Assembly: GCF_003344625.1 (NCBI RefSeq)
Contig: NZ_QPKJ02000005.1
Span: 434,001-498,000 of the forward strand
Origin: Solirubrobacter deserti
Lineage (GTDB): Bacteria; Actinomycetota; Thermoleophilia; Solirubrobacterales; Solirubrobacteraceae
Direction: 5' to 3'
Length of the DNA: 64,000 bases
The translations under genes were made by a program, and so were the position numbers. Under the pieces are notes generated by a model. It was not told the DNA's origin, ran no database searches, and saw only the letters and a program-made list of their open reading frames with translations. Shown piece after piece: positions 1-8,423 of the stretch. Every line of letters starts with the position of its first letter. Positions within the stretch are counted from its first letter, which is position 1.

Positions 1-931
1 CCTCGTCGATCGTGCCGAGCACGATGTTGAACGTGTCGAAGTTGCGGATGAACAGCAGCGCGCCGGCGGTGGCCGCGCCGACGGTGATCGCGTCGGCGTC
101 GACCAGGAAGAAGCCGACGACGAGCACCGACGCGGTGCCGACGAACTCGGCCGCGTTCAGGCGCGAGCTGAAGTGCGTGGAGATGCGGATCGTGCGCACG
201 ACGGCGGCGATCGAGGACACCGACCGCGCCTCCACGCGCGGCAGCGCGGTGCCGGCGAGGTTGAGCGCGCGGATCGTCTTCGCGCCGCCGACGACGTCGA
301 GGATCGCCTGCGCGCGCTCTCCGCTGACCTTGCGCTCTTCCGCGTAGGCCGGGCCGGCGCGCTTGGCGTACCAGCGCACCGCCCAGACCTGCACCGGCAC
401 GACCAGCAGCGCCGCGAGCGTGAGCCGCGGGTCGATCGTCGCCAGGCCCGCGAAGCTCAGCAGCAGCGTGAGGCTCGCCGCGGCCAGCGGCGGGAACGCC
501 TCCACGACGGCCTCGGACACCACCGCGATGTCGTCCCCGAGGCGCGAGAGCAGGTCGCCGCGCCCGCCCCGCTCGATCTGCGCCGCGGGGAGCCGCAGCG
601 CCTTCGCGACGACGCGCTCGCGCAGGCTGGCGAGGATCGGCTGGCCGAGGTAGGAGATGAGCGTCAGGCCGAGCGCCGCCAGGAGCGCCTCGCCGAGCGC
701 GGCGCCGAGCAGCGCGACGGCCGGCCACGTGATCGAGCCCGTGCGGGAGTCGACGCGGTCGACGATCTCGCCGAGGAGCAGTGGGCCGAGCAGCCCGACG
801 GCCGCGGCGGCGACGAGGACGACGGTGGCGACGATCGCCTGGGTGCGTCGCGGGCGGAGCAGCTCGCGGATGACGGCCCAGCACTGCTTGCTCGTCGCGA
901 CCGGCAGGGACTTCACGCGACGTTCCTTCAT
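1..931 (-). CDS. ABC exporter-fold half-transporter, second subunit (3' end outside window)
   Basis: About 310 residues are visible, read leftward from the ATG at 931. They form the six-helix transmembrane domain of a type IV (exporter-fold) ABC transporter. The visible part ends in a typical pre-nucleotide-domain stretch (FIRNFDTFNIVLGTID), so the ATPase domain lies beyond the window. The gene sits 79 bases after the stop of the first subunit (1011-2804), in the same direction, and the two probably pair as a heterodimer. No in-frame start exists in the gap, which supports ATG 931, although its ribosome-binding site is weak. The substrate is not shown by sequence. Position at the end of a siderophore operon suggests a siderophore or iron-chelate. 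Confidence 0.85.
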   Translation of the reverse strand, partial: MKERRVKSLPVATSKQCWAVIRELLRPRRTQAIVATVVLVAAAAVGLLGPLLLGEIVDRVDSRTGSITWPAVALLGAALGEALLAALGLTLISYLGQPILASLRERVVAKALRLPAAQIERGGRGDLLSRLGDDIAVVSEAVVEAFPPLAAASLTLLLSFAGLATIDPRLTLAALLVVPVQVWAVRWYAKRAGPAYAEERKVSGERAQAILDVVGGAKTIRALNLAGTALPRVEARSVSSIAAVVRTIRISTHFSSRLNAAEFVGTASVLVVGFFLVDADAITVGAATAGALLFIRNFDTFNIVLGTIDE

Positions 932-952
932 GGGGCGCCTACGCTGTGGTGG

Positions 953-970
953 CCGGGTGCGTGCACCCGG
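953..970. repeat. Perfect hairpin between the two ABC subunits
   Basis: CCGGGTGC and GCACCCGG (8-base arms, GT loop) lie in the 79-base gap between the two ABC subunit genes. The flanking GTGGTGGCCGGG (947-957 and adjacent bases) recurs almost unchanged twice at 57790-57865, suggesting a short dispersed repeat. It could attenuate transcription or stabilise the upstream mRNA end. That role is inference. Confidence 0.5.
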
Positions 971-1010
971 TAGGAGCGGCCCGCCTCCTGGCCGGGCCCG
1001 AGACGGCTCG

Positions 1011-2804
1011 TCATGCGACGGCCTCCCGATACGTCGCGTCGTGCTCGAGCAATTCGGCGTGCGGGGCGACCGCGACGACCTCGCCGCCGCGGACGATCGC
1101 CACCGCGTCGCAGGCGGCGAGCAGCAGTGGGCTCGTGGTGACGAGGATCGTCGTCGCGCCGTGGCGGGCCTCGCGCAGCGCGCCGGCGACGCGCGCCTCG
1201 GTGGCGGCGTCGAGCGCCGTCGTCGGGTCGTGCAGGACGAGCACGGGCGCCTCGGTCGCGAGCGCGCGGGCCAGCGCGATCCGCTGGCGCTGGCCGCCGG
1301 AGAGCGAGCTGCCGGCGTCGGCGAGCTCGGTGTCGATGCCGTCGGGCAGGGCGTCGAGCACGTCGGTCGCGGCCGCCGCGCGCAACGCGGCCTCGGCCGC
1401 GCCGGGCACGTTGTCGCGGATCGTGCCCGAGAACAGCGTCGCCTCGTGCGGCGCGACTACGACGGTCGCGCGCGCGGCGGCCGGGTCGAGCGTCGCGAGG
1501 TCGACGCCGCCGACCTCGACGTGGCCGGGCGCCTCCCGGCCGAGCACCGCGAGCAGCGGCGCCGGGTCGTCGGTGACGACCCCGAACACCGCACCGGCGG
1601 GGACCTCGAGCCGCCCCGCCGCGGGGTGCGGCGAGCCTACGGTCGCGGGCGGCGACGGCGCGGTGGCGGGCGCCGGGACCGTGGCGGCGGGCGGCGAGGG
1701 CACGGTGGCGGACCCCGCGGCCGTGGCGGCGGGCGGCGAGGGCGCGGCGGCGGACGCCGCGGCCATGGCGGCGGGCGGCGAGTCCGTCCCGGCGCGCGGG
1801 TGCACCGTGACGCGGACCGGCTCGTCGAACGTCGCGGCGACCGGCGCGGCCGGGGCGGGCACGGCGGGCGGCGCCGTGAGGACCTCGGCGAGTCGGGCCG
1901 CGGAGGCGCGGGCGCGGGCGAGCAGGCCGCCGACCCAGGCCAGGCGCGTCAAGGGACCGACCATGAACTGGGTCACACCCGCGGCGGCGATCATCTCGCC
2001 GAGCGAGAGCCTGCCGTCCAGCGCCAGCCGGGCGCCGACGTAGGCGACGCCCGCCACGGCCACGCCGCCGACCAGCACGGCGACGGAGCCGAGCGCGATC
2101 TCCGCGCGGGCGGCGCTCAAGGTCGCGCGCAACGACGACTGGGAAGCCACGCGGTAGCGCTCGGCGCCGGCGTCGGCGGCGCCGATGCCCTGCAGCACGC
2201 GCAGGCCGGTGACGAGGTCCGCGGCCACGCCCGCGGCGTCCGCGGCCTCGGCCTGCTGACCCGCGGCGCGGCGGCTCAGCAGCGCGCCCAGCCGCCCGCC
2301 CGACCAGACCACGAGCGGAAGCCCGACCAGCACGGTGAGGCCCAGCGTCAATGACGTCGTGAGCAGCACGACGGTGCCCGCGGTCAGCGCGACCACCACG
2401 CCCGCCCCGTACGCGAGGCCCGGGATGACGCCCGCGGCGGCGTCCACGTCGGCGGTCGCGACGCTCAGCAGCTGGCCCGGCAGCAGGCCGGCCTCGCCGC
2501 CGCCGCGCGGGTCGACCACGCGCCGCACCAGCCGCATCCGCAGCTCGTGCGCGGCGGTCTCGGTCGCGCGCTCCGCGGCGCGCGCACCCTCCCGGTAGGC
2601 ACTCGACAGAAACACGAACAGCGCGGCGAGCACGCCCACCCAGAGCACGAGCGCGTCGCCGTCCCCCGGCACGACGGCGTCGTCGATCGCGGCGCCGACG
2701 ACCACCGGCACCAGCGCCTCGAAGCCCTGGTGCGCCCCCAACAGCGCCGCGGCGAGTCCGGCGCGCCACGGGTGCGCGCGTACGACCTCGCCCAGCAGGC
2801 TCAC
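1011..2804 (-). CDS. ABC exporter-fold half-transporter with degenerate nucleotide-binding domain
   Basis: 597 aa, GTG start at 2804 overlapping the upstream stop as GTGA. Residues 1-320 are a six-helix exporter-type membrane domain. Residues about 337-397 are a Pro/Ala/Ser linker with SPPA repeats. Residues 398-597 are an ATPase-like domain. The signature LSGGQRQR (about 501) is intact. The Walker A region reads GVVTDDPAPL with no GKS/T. The Q-loop glutamine is His (APHE). Walker B reads VLVLHDP instead of LLLDEP. The switch-histidine position reads TTSP. Heterodimeric exporters commonly have one weak ATP site, but losing Walker A, Q-loop and H-loop together is extreme. The subunit probably contributes only its signature motif to the partner's site (1-931). 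IrtA/IrtB-like siderophore import or siderophore export are both possible. Confidence 0.85.
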   Translation of the reverse strand: MSLLGEVVRAHPWRAGLAAALLGAHQGFEALVPVVVGAAIDDAVVPGDGDALVLWVGVLAALFVFLSSAYREGARAAERATETAAHELRMRLVRRVVDPRGGGEAGLLPGQLLSVATADVDAAAGVIPGLAYGAGVVVALTAGTVVLLTTSLTLGLTVLVGLPLVVWSGGRLGALLSRRAAGQQAEAADAAGVAADLVTGLRVLQGIGAADAGAERYRVASQSSLRATLSAARAEIALGSVAVLVGGVAVAGVAYVGARLALDGRLSLGEMIAAAGVTQFMVGPLTRLAWVGGLLARARASAARLAEVLTAPPAVPAPAAPVAATFDEPVRVTVHPRAGTDSPPAAMAAASAAAPSPPAATAAGSATVPSPPAATVPAPATAPSPPATVGSPHPAAGRLEVPAGAVFGVVTDDPAPLLAVLGREAPGHVEVGGVDLATLDPAAARATVVVAPHEATLFSGTIRDNVPGAAEAALRAAAATDVLDALPDGIDTELADAGSSLSGGQRQRIALARALATEAPVLVLHDPTTALDAATEARVAGALREARHGATTILVTTSPLLLAACDAVAIVRGGEVVAVAPHAELLEHDATYREAVA

Positions 2805-3577
2805 GCCGGGACGACCATCGGCGCACCGCTCGCGGGGCACGCCACGACCAGGCACTTGAGGCCGAACACGCGCTCGACCAGCTCCGCGCTGACGATCTCC
2901 GCGGGCGGCCCCTCGGCCACCACCGCGCCGTCGCGCATCGCGATCAGGTGCGTCGCGTACCGGCACGCGTGGTTGAGGTCGTGCAGCACGGCGACCAGCG
3001 TCCGCCCTTCACGGTGCAGCTTCGCGCACAGATCCATGATCTCGACCTGGTGCGCGATGTCCAGGAACGTGATCGGCTCGTCGAGCAGCAGCAGCGGCGT
3101 CTCCTGCGCCAGCGCCATCGCGATCCACACGCGCTGGCGCTGCCCGCCGGACAGCTCGTCCACCAACCGCGGCGCGAGCTCCTGGATGTGCGTCGCCGCC
3201 ATCGCCTCCTCGACGGCGCGCTCGTCCTCGCGCGACCACTGGCGCAGCAGCCGCTGGTAGGGATGGCGCCCGCGCGCGACCAGGTCCACGACGGTGATGC
3301 CGTCCGGCGCGATCGACGACTGCGGCAGCAGCCCGAGCCGCCGCGCCACCTGCTTGGTCGGCAACGACGAGATCTCCACGCCGTCGAGTAGGACGCTGCC
3401 CGCGCGCGGCTTGAGCATCCGCACCAGCGCCCGCAGCAGCGTCGACTTGCCGCACGCGTTCGGCCCCACGATCGCGGTGAAGCCGCCCTCGGGGATGTCC
3501 ACGCTCAACCCCTCGGCCACGACCCGCGCGTCGTAGGCCAGCGTCACCGATTCCGCGCGCAACGGCGCCGTGCTCAT
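2801..3577 (-). CDS. Iron-siderophore ABC importer, ATP-binding subunit
   Basis: 258 aa FecE/FepC-type ATPase. Walker A is GPNACGKST (residues 38-46; Ala replaces the usual Gly), the signature is LSGGQRQR, Walker B is LLLLDEP, and the switch histidine lies in VLHDLNHA. This last motif is typical of siderophore importers. ATG 3577 overlaps the permease stop (ATGA), and its own stop overlaps the next gene (GTGA), so translation is probably coupled along the operon. It powers the permeases encoded at 3574-5657, with the binding protein at 5704-6753. Confidence 0.93.
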   Translation of the reverse strand: MSTAPLRAESVTLAYDARVVAEGLSVDIPEGGFTAIVGPNACGKSTLLRALVRMLKPRAGSVLLDGVEISSLPTKQVARRLGLLPQSSIAPDGITVVDLVARGRHPYQRLLRQWSREDERAVEEAMAATHIQELAPRLVDELSGGQRQRVWIAMALAQETPLLLLDEPITFLDIAHQVEIMDLCAKLHREGRTLVAVLHDLNHACRYATHLIAMRDGAVVAEGPPAEIVSAELVERVFGLKCLVVACPASGAPMVVPA

Positions 3578-4629
3578 CCGCGTCGTCCCTTTCGCCATTC
3601 CGTCGACAACAGCCAGGCTAGGTACAGCCCGCCGAACAACCCGCTCATCACGCCCACCGGCAGCGCCCGATCGGGCACCAGCCGCTGCGCCGCCAGATCC
3701 GCCGCGAGCACCAGCACGGCGCCCATCAGCGCCGAGCACACGAGCGGCAAGCCGGCCGTGCCCGTGATCCGGCGGGCGATCTGGGGCGCCGTCAGCGCGA
3801 TGAACCCGATCGGCCCGACCGCGACCGTCGTCACCGACACCAGCCCGACCGCCAAGGCGATCAGCGCCAGCCGCGAGCGCTCCACGCGCAGGCCGAGCGC
3901 GTGGGCCGCGTCGTCGCCCAGCTCCAGCGCCCGCAGCGCGCGGCCCGCCGGGATCGCGAGCGGCAGGAACACCAGCAGCGAGATCGCCAGCGGCCGGACG
4001 TCGTCCCAGTTGCGCCCGTTCAGGGACCCGAGCAGCCAGCGCGTGGCCTCCTGCGCATCCTCGATCCGCGCCCGGGCCAGCAGGAAGTCCGTGACCGAGA
4101 CGAGCAGGAAGCTGATCGCGATGCCGATCAGGATCAGCCGGTAGCCCGACGTCCCGCCGCGCTTGAACGACAGCAGGTACACGGCCAGCGCGGTGAGCGC
4201 GCCACCGCACATCGCGCCCAGCGACACCGCGAGGCCCGAGCCGGACAGCATCGTGATCACGATCAGGGCGCCCACCGACGCACCCTGCGGAAAGCCGACG
4301 ATGTCCGGCGACCCGAGCGGGTTGCGCGTCAGCGACTGGAAGACCGCGCCGGACAGGCCCAGCGCCACCCCGACGAAGATCGCGCACAGCACGCGCGGGA
4401 GCCGCAGATCGCGGACGATGAACGCCGAAGCCGGGTCGCTGCCCCCGAGCAGCGCGCTCACGACGGTGCCGGGCGGGATCGAGAACTCGCCCGTGCCGAG
4501 CGAGTACACCGACAGCCCGAGCGCGACCGCCACCAGCACGAAGCCGACGACCACGGGCCGGCGGCGAACCCGCAGCGACACCGACTCGCCGACGCGCAAC
4601 ACGCGCACGGAAAGGACACCCGCGCTCAC
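3574..4629 (-). CDS. Iron-siderophore ABC importer, permease subunit (FecCD family)
   Basis: 351 aa integral membrane protein of the FecCD/BtuC family with the family hallmarks RDLRLPRVLCAIFVG near the N terminus, LTRNPLGSPDIVGFPQGASVG, and the GPIGFIALTAPQIARR loop near the C terminus. About ten membrane helices are expected. The GTG start at 4629 overlaps the stop of the first permease by four bases. It forms a heterodimeric channel with the product of 4626-5657. Confidence 0.92.
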   Translation of the reverse strand: MSAGVLSVRVLRVGESVSLRVRRRPVVVGFVLVAVALGLSVYSLGTGEFSIPPGTVVSALLGGSDPASAFIVRDLRLPRVLCAIFVGVALGLSGAVFQSLTRNPLGSPDIVGFPQGASVGALIVITMLSGSGLAVSLGAMCGGALTALAVYLLSFKRGGTSGYRLILIGIAISFLLVSVTDFLLARARIEDAQEATRWLLGSLNGRNWDDVRPLAISLLVFLPLAIPAGRALRALELGDDAAHALGLRVERSRLALIALAVGLVSVTTVAVGPIGFIALTAPQIARRITGTAGLPLVCSALMGAVLVLAADLAAQRLVPDRALPVGVMSGLFGGLYLAWLLSTEWRKGRRG

Positions 4630-5657
4630 AGCTGCGCGATCCGCTTCCGCCGGACCAACGCGATGAACAGCGGCGTGCCGATCACGGCCATCATCACGCC
4701 CGCGGGCAGCTCGCTCGGGCGCACGACGACGCGCCCGATCACGTCGGCGACGAGGATCAGCGCCGCGCCCAGCACGGCCGAATAGGCGAGCACCCAGCGC
4801 TGGTCGGGCCCGCACAGCGCGCGCGCCGCGTGCGGCACCGTCAGCCCGAGGAAGTACATCGGCCCGGCCGCGGCGGTGGCCGCGCCGCACAGCAGCGTGA
4901 CGGAGATCGCCCCGCCGATCCGCGTGCGCCCGACCTTCGCCCCCAGCGCGCGCGCCGAGTCGTCGCCCATCGCCAGCGCGTTCAGCGACCGCGCGAGCGC
5001 CAGCGCGAGCAGCATTCCGATCGCGATGAACCAGATCACCGCTTCCAGCTGCGACCGGCCGCGGCCGCCGAGCGCGCCCACCGACCAAAAGTTGTATTGC
5101 TGCAGGAGCTTCTGGTCGGTCATCGCGACGCCGTAGATCAGCGCGGTGAGCGCGGCCGCGATCGCCGTGCCCGCCAGCGCGAGCCGCACGGGCGTCGCGC
5201 CGCCGCGGCCGGCCGTGCCGATCGCGTACACGGCCACCGACGCCGCCGCGGCGCCGAGGAACGCGAACCAGACGGAGGACGTCGCGCCCGCCAGGCCCAG
5301 CGAGAGCGCGATCACGACCGCCGCCGAGGCGCCCGCGTTCACGCCCAGCAGGCCGGGGTCCGCGAGCGGGTTGCGCGTGAGCGCCTGCATCAGCGCGCCG
5401 GCCACCCCGATCGCCCCGCCGACCGCGATCCCGAGGAGCGTCCGCGGCACGCGCAGGTTGCGGATGATCGCCTCGTTCTGGGAGGAGCCCTCCTGCACGA
5501 GCGCGTCGACCACCTCACCGAGCGGGATGGACCGCGCGCCGACCCCGAGGCTCAGCAGCGCCGCGAACGCGAGCAGGCCGAAGGCGATGGCCAACCCGGC
5601 ACTGCGGGTGAAACGGCCACCTCTGGCGCGCACCTCCGTGACCGTTCCGGCGGCCAT
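4626..5657 (-). CDS. Iron-siderophore ABC importer, permease subunit (FecCD family)
   Basis: 343 aa, first gene of the leftward operon. It shows NLRVPRTLLGIAVGGAIG, LTRNPLADPGLLGVNAGAS and the C-terminal GPMYFLGLTVPHAARAL loop, all diagnostic of FecCD permeases. ATG 5657 is 46 bases from the divergent binding-protein start. The iron-box palindrome at 5686-5701 lies in that gap, so iron-dependent repression of both directions is likely. Confidence 0.92.
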   Translation of the reverse strand: MAAGTVTEVRARGGRFTRSAGLAIAFGLLAFAALLSLGVGARSIPLGEVVDALVQEGSSQNEAIIRNLRVPRTLLGIAVGGAIGVAGALMQALTRNPLADPGLLGVNAGASAAVVIALSLGLAGATSSVWFAFLGAAAASVAVYAIGTAGRGGATPVRLALAGTAIAAALTALIYGVAMTDQKLLQQYNFWSVGALGGRGRSQLEAVIWFIAIGMLLALALARSLNALAMGDDSARALGAKVGRTRIGGAISVTLLCGAATAAAGPMYFLGLTVPHAARALCGPDQRWVLAYSAVLGAALILVADVIGRVVVRPSELPAGVMMAVIGTPLFIALVRRKRIAQL

Positions 5658-5685
5658 GTCGGACCGCGACCTTAACAGGCAGGTT

Positions 5686-5701
5686 GTTAGGGTGACCTAA
5701 C
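5686..5701. promoter_or_regulatory. DtxR/IdeR-type iron box
   Basis: GTTAGGGTGACCTAAC is a perfect 6-base inverted repeat with a 4-base centre. The stretch 5682-5700 matches 13 of 19 positions of the classical DtxR/IdeR consensus TTAGGTTAGSCTAACCTAA, with the mismatches mostly in the left half. It sits between the divergent siderophore permease and binding-protein genes and ends 2 bases before ATG 5704, where a bound repressor would block initiation. The match is counted from sequence; regulation is inference. Confidence 0.65.
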
Positions 5702-5703
5702 CC

Positions 5704-6753
5704 ATGCGTTTGACAGCCCTGCTAGCCGCGCTGCTGTGCGGCCTCTTCCTCGCCGCCTGCGGCTCTGACGACGAATCGACCTCCACGAGCGGCTCGTCCG
5801 CGCCCGCCAAGCAGGAGGGCGGCGCCGAATCGGGCGCCTTCCCCGTCACGATCGAGCACAAGTACGGCTCGACCACGATCGAGAAGCAGCCCGAGCGCGT
5901 GGTCGTCGTCGGCCTGCGCGAGCAGGACGCGCTGCTGGCCCTCGGCGTCGTGCCCGTCGCCACGACGGAGTGGTTCGGCAAGCACCCCGGCGCGATCTTC
6001 CCGTGGGCGACCGACGAGCTCGGCAGCGCGAAGCCGCCGACCGTCCTCACCAATACGGACGGCACGCAGATCGAGAAGGTCGCCGCGCAGCGCCCGGACC
6101 TGATCATCGGCGTGTACTCGGGCCTGACGCAGAAGGAGTACGACGCGCTCTCCAACCTCGCGCCCGTCGTCGCGCAGCCCAAGGACAAGGTCGACTACGG
6201 CTCCACCTGGCAGGAGGAGCAGCTGACGGTCGGCAAGGCGGTCGGCCAACCCGAGAAGGCGCAGCAGCTCGTGGACGAGGCAGAGAAGCTGATCGCCGAC
6301 AACGCCGCCGAGCACCCCGAGTTCAAGGGCAAGAGCGCCGCCAACGTGTCCGACTACCAGGGCATCTTCGTCTACGGCCCGCAGGACGTGCGCACGTACA
6401 TGCTCGAGGCGTTGGGCTTCACGTACCCGCAGGAGCTGCGCGACGCGTTCGCCGACGAGTTCGGGGGCCAGCTGTCCGACGAGAAGGTCGACGCCATCGA
6501 CGTGGACACGCTCGTGTGGTTCGCCGACGGCGACCGCGGTGTGGACGGGCTCAAGAACGACCCCGTCTACTCCAAGCTACGCGTCCGCAAACAGGAGCGC
6601 GACGTGTTCATCCTGGAGAAGGACCGCGTCTACGAGGCGATCTCGTTCCCGTCCGTGCTGAGCATGCCGACGCTGATGAAGGAGCTCGTCCCGCGCCTCG
6701 CCGCCGCCGTGGACGGCGACCCGAGCACCTCGACCGACCAGGCGGCCGGTTAG
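5704..6753 (+). CDS. Iron-siderophore substrate-binding lipoprotein
   Basis: 349 aa. Residues 1-18 are a lipoprotein signal with lipobox LAAC (Cys19), followed by a Ser/Gly-rich tether. The body is a FecB/FhuD-type helical-backbone binding protein: PERVVVVGLREQDALLALGVVPV, then PDLIIGVYSGLTQKEYDALSN, and a C-terminal half ending ISFPSVLSMPTLMKELVPRL. It should deliver a ferric siderophore to the importer encoded divergently at 2801-5657. ATG 5704 lies immediately after the iron box. Confidence 0.93.
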   Translation: MRLTALLAALLCGLFLAACGSDDESTSTSGSSAPAKQEGGAESGAFPVTIEHKYGSTTIEKQPERVVVVGLREQDALLALGVVPVATTEWFGKHPGAIFPWATDELGSAKPPTVLTNTDGTQIEKVAAQRPDLIIGVYSGLTQKEYDALSNLAPVVAQPKDKVDYGSTWQEEQLTVGKAVGQPEKAQQLVDEAEKLIADNAAEHPEFKGKSAANVSDYQGIFVYGPQDVRTYMLEALGFTYPQELRDAFADEFGGQLSDEKVDAIDVDTLVWFADGDRGVDGLKNDPVYSKLRVRKQERDVFILEKDRVYEAISFPSVLSMPTLMKELVPRLAAAVDGDPSTSTDQAAG

Positions 6754-6759
6754 CCGCAC

Positions 6760-6775
6760 CCCTGATACTTCAGGG
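6760..6775. terminator. Small hairpin after the binding-protein gene
   Basis: CCCTGA-TACT-TCAGGG, a 6-base stem 6 bases after the stop at 6753. It is followed by AAAAC rather than a T-run, so it is not a textbook rho-independent terminator in the plus direction. It also contains one copy of CTTCAGGG (6768-6775), discussed in the findings, so it may instead be part of the promoter of 6828. Confidence 0.3.
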
Positions 6776-6827
6776 AAAACGCTAGGGGGAGCTCCTGTGG
6801 CGCCCGCGCGGCGCGCGCGGCAAGGTC

Positions 6828-8423
6828 GTGGGCATGCTCCCCCGACTCCTGCTCGCAGCGCTGCTCACGGTGCTGCTCGTGACTCCGTCCGCCGACGCGG
6901 CGACCTACTGCGTCGGCACGCCTTGCGAGGGCACGTCGAAGCCCACCATCGACGCCGCCCTCGCCGCCGCGGCGACCGTCCCCGGCAAGGACACGCTCAT
7001 GCTCGGCGCCGGGCCGTTCACCGGCTCGTGGTCCATCACCGCGGCCAACCCGGTGGACCTCGTGGGGCCCGCGGGCGGAGCGAAGCTCATCTCCACCGGC
7101 AACGCCGGCCTGGTCATCGACGCGCCGGACGTGCTGGTGGAGAACGTCCAGGTCCAGAACCACACGGCGAACGCCGCGTCCGGGATCCACGCGCGTGCGC
7201 CGTGGGTCAAGCTGGTCCGCGTCGGCGTGAAGGACGCGCCGGGCACGAAGCTGCAGGTCGGGTTCCGAGTCACCGCCGGCGCGCAGCTCAACACCGTGTC
7301 GACGTCGATGTCGACGCCCGGGTCGGTCGGCGTGCTCGCCACCGGCGCGCCGACGGCGCCGCTGCAGGTCTACAACGCGAACCTCACGGGCGACCACGGC
7401 CTGCGGGCGTGGGAGTGGGCGAAGCCGGTGCGGCTCGAGCGGGTGCGGGTGAAGGCGCAGAACACCGGCATCGCGATCAACGGCTCCGGTGACGTGCTGG
7501 CGGACTCGGTCGCGGTGTGGGGCGGCCTCGTGGCGCTCGAGGCGCGCGCGAGCGCCGGCGTCCTGCGCCACATGACGCTCGCCAACGGCTCCAACGGCGC
7601 CGCGCTGTGGGCGCGGACGTCGCCGCTGAAGCTCAGCGACAGCGTGCTCGTGAGCGGCGGGGAGGACCTGTCGACGGACACCGCGATCGAGCTGCGCCGC
7701 AGCGCGTTCCGCCCGAAGCGGATGGAGGGCCCGATCACGCAGCCGGGCGCCGACAACGTCGACCTCTCGACGGCCTGGCACGGAATGCCGAGCGTCGCCG
7801 CCGGCGTGCTCGAGCCCGTCTCCGGCAGCGCATTGATCGACCACGGCACGCCCGGCCCCGAGCCGGCCTTCGATGTCGCCCTGCGCCCGCGGCCCGTCGA
7901 CGGCGACCGCGACGGCGTCGCGCGGCGGGACATCGGCGCGTTCGAGGCGCTGGAGAAGACGAGCGTCGAGCCGGCCAAGGTCACGCTGATCGATCCGACG
8001 CCGCCGGTGGTGGCGACGCCGACGCCGACCCCCATCCCGACACCGGTGCCGACCGTCGTGCCGACGGCCACGCCCGTGCCGACCCCGCCGCCGGTCGAGG
8101 GCGGCCCGGGCGCGACGGCGCCGCCGACCAAGCCGCAGCTGCGGATCGGCTCGGTGCAGGCCCGCCGCACGCTCGCCGGCCGCGCCACCGGCGCCGTCGC
8201 CCGCGTGCAGATCACGCTCGCCAAGCAGGGTCGCTGTGCGAGCAAGGCCGGGGCGCTGCGCCGCGCCAAGCGCTGCGCCTGGCTCGGTGCCGGCGGGCGG
8301 AGGACGTGGACGCTGAAGTTCGCGCGCAAGCTCCCGCGCGGCACGTACACGGTGCGGGCGCGCGCCCTCGACGGGCGCGGCCGCGTCCTCGCGACGGCGT
8401 TCAAGCGGGTGCGCGTTGCCTAG
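6828..8423 (+). CDS. Secreted right-handed beta-helix protein
   Basis: 531 aa from GTG 6828 (ATG 6834 is an equally good start two residues later). A signal peptide ends near PSADA. Residues about 30-330 carry irregular parallel beta-helix rungs (VLVENVQVQNHTAN, VRLERVRVKAQNTGI), followed by a DGDRDGVARRDIGAFE segment resembling the choice-of-anchor motif of surface proteins. A Pro/Thr-rich spacer (TPTPTPIPTPVPT, about residues 395-425) leads to a C-terminal basic beta domain. It is probably an extracellular or wall-associated carbohydrate-interacting protein. The ligand and any enzymatic activity are unknown. Confidence 0.75.
   Translation: MGMLPRLLLAALLTVLLVTPSADAATYCVGTPCEGTSKPTIDAALAAAATVPGKDTLMLGAGPFTGSWSITAANPVDLVGPAGGAKLISTGNAGLVIDAPDVLVENVQVQNHTANAASGIHARAPWVKLVRVGVKDAPGTKLQVGFRVTAGAQLNTVSTSMSTPGSVGVLATGAPTAPLQVYNANLTGDHGLRAWEWAKPVRLERVRVKAQNTGIAINGSGDVLADSVAVWGGLVALEARASAGVLRHMTLANGSNGAALWARTSPLKLSDSVLVSGGEDLSTDTAIELRRSAFRPKRMEGPITQPGADNVDLSTAWHGMPSVAAGVLEPVSGSALIDHGTPGPEPAFDVALRPRPVDGDRDGVARRDIGAFEALEKTSVEPAKVTLIDPTPPVVATPTPTPIPTPVPTVVPTATPVPTPPPVEGGPGATAPPTKPQLRIGSVQARRTLAGRATGAVARVQITLAKQGRCASKAGALRRAKRCAWLGAGGRRTWTLKFARKLPRGTYTVRARALDGRGRVLATAFKRVRVA

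Noticed and set aside
1620..1800. Short GC-rich repeats as a CRISPR array or VNTR
   Set aside because: They are in-frame SPPA codons within one gene, with irregular spacing and no unique spacers.
657..2354. Long plus-strand reading frames opposite the ABC transporter genes
   Set aside because: They are Arg/Gly/Ala-rich mirror images caused by high GC. The opposite strand has clear ABC motifs.
6760..6780. CCCTGA-TACT-TCAGGG followed by AAAA as a rho-independent terminator
   Set aside because: A T-run, not an A-run, would follow in the plus direction. Listed only as a low-confidence hairpin.
6797..7492. Alternative frame with GTG 6797 and GGGGGAG upstream
   Set aside because: Arg-rich product with no motif, whereas the frame from 6828 has a signal peptide and beta-helix rungs.
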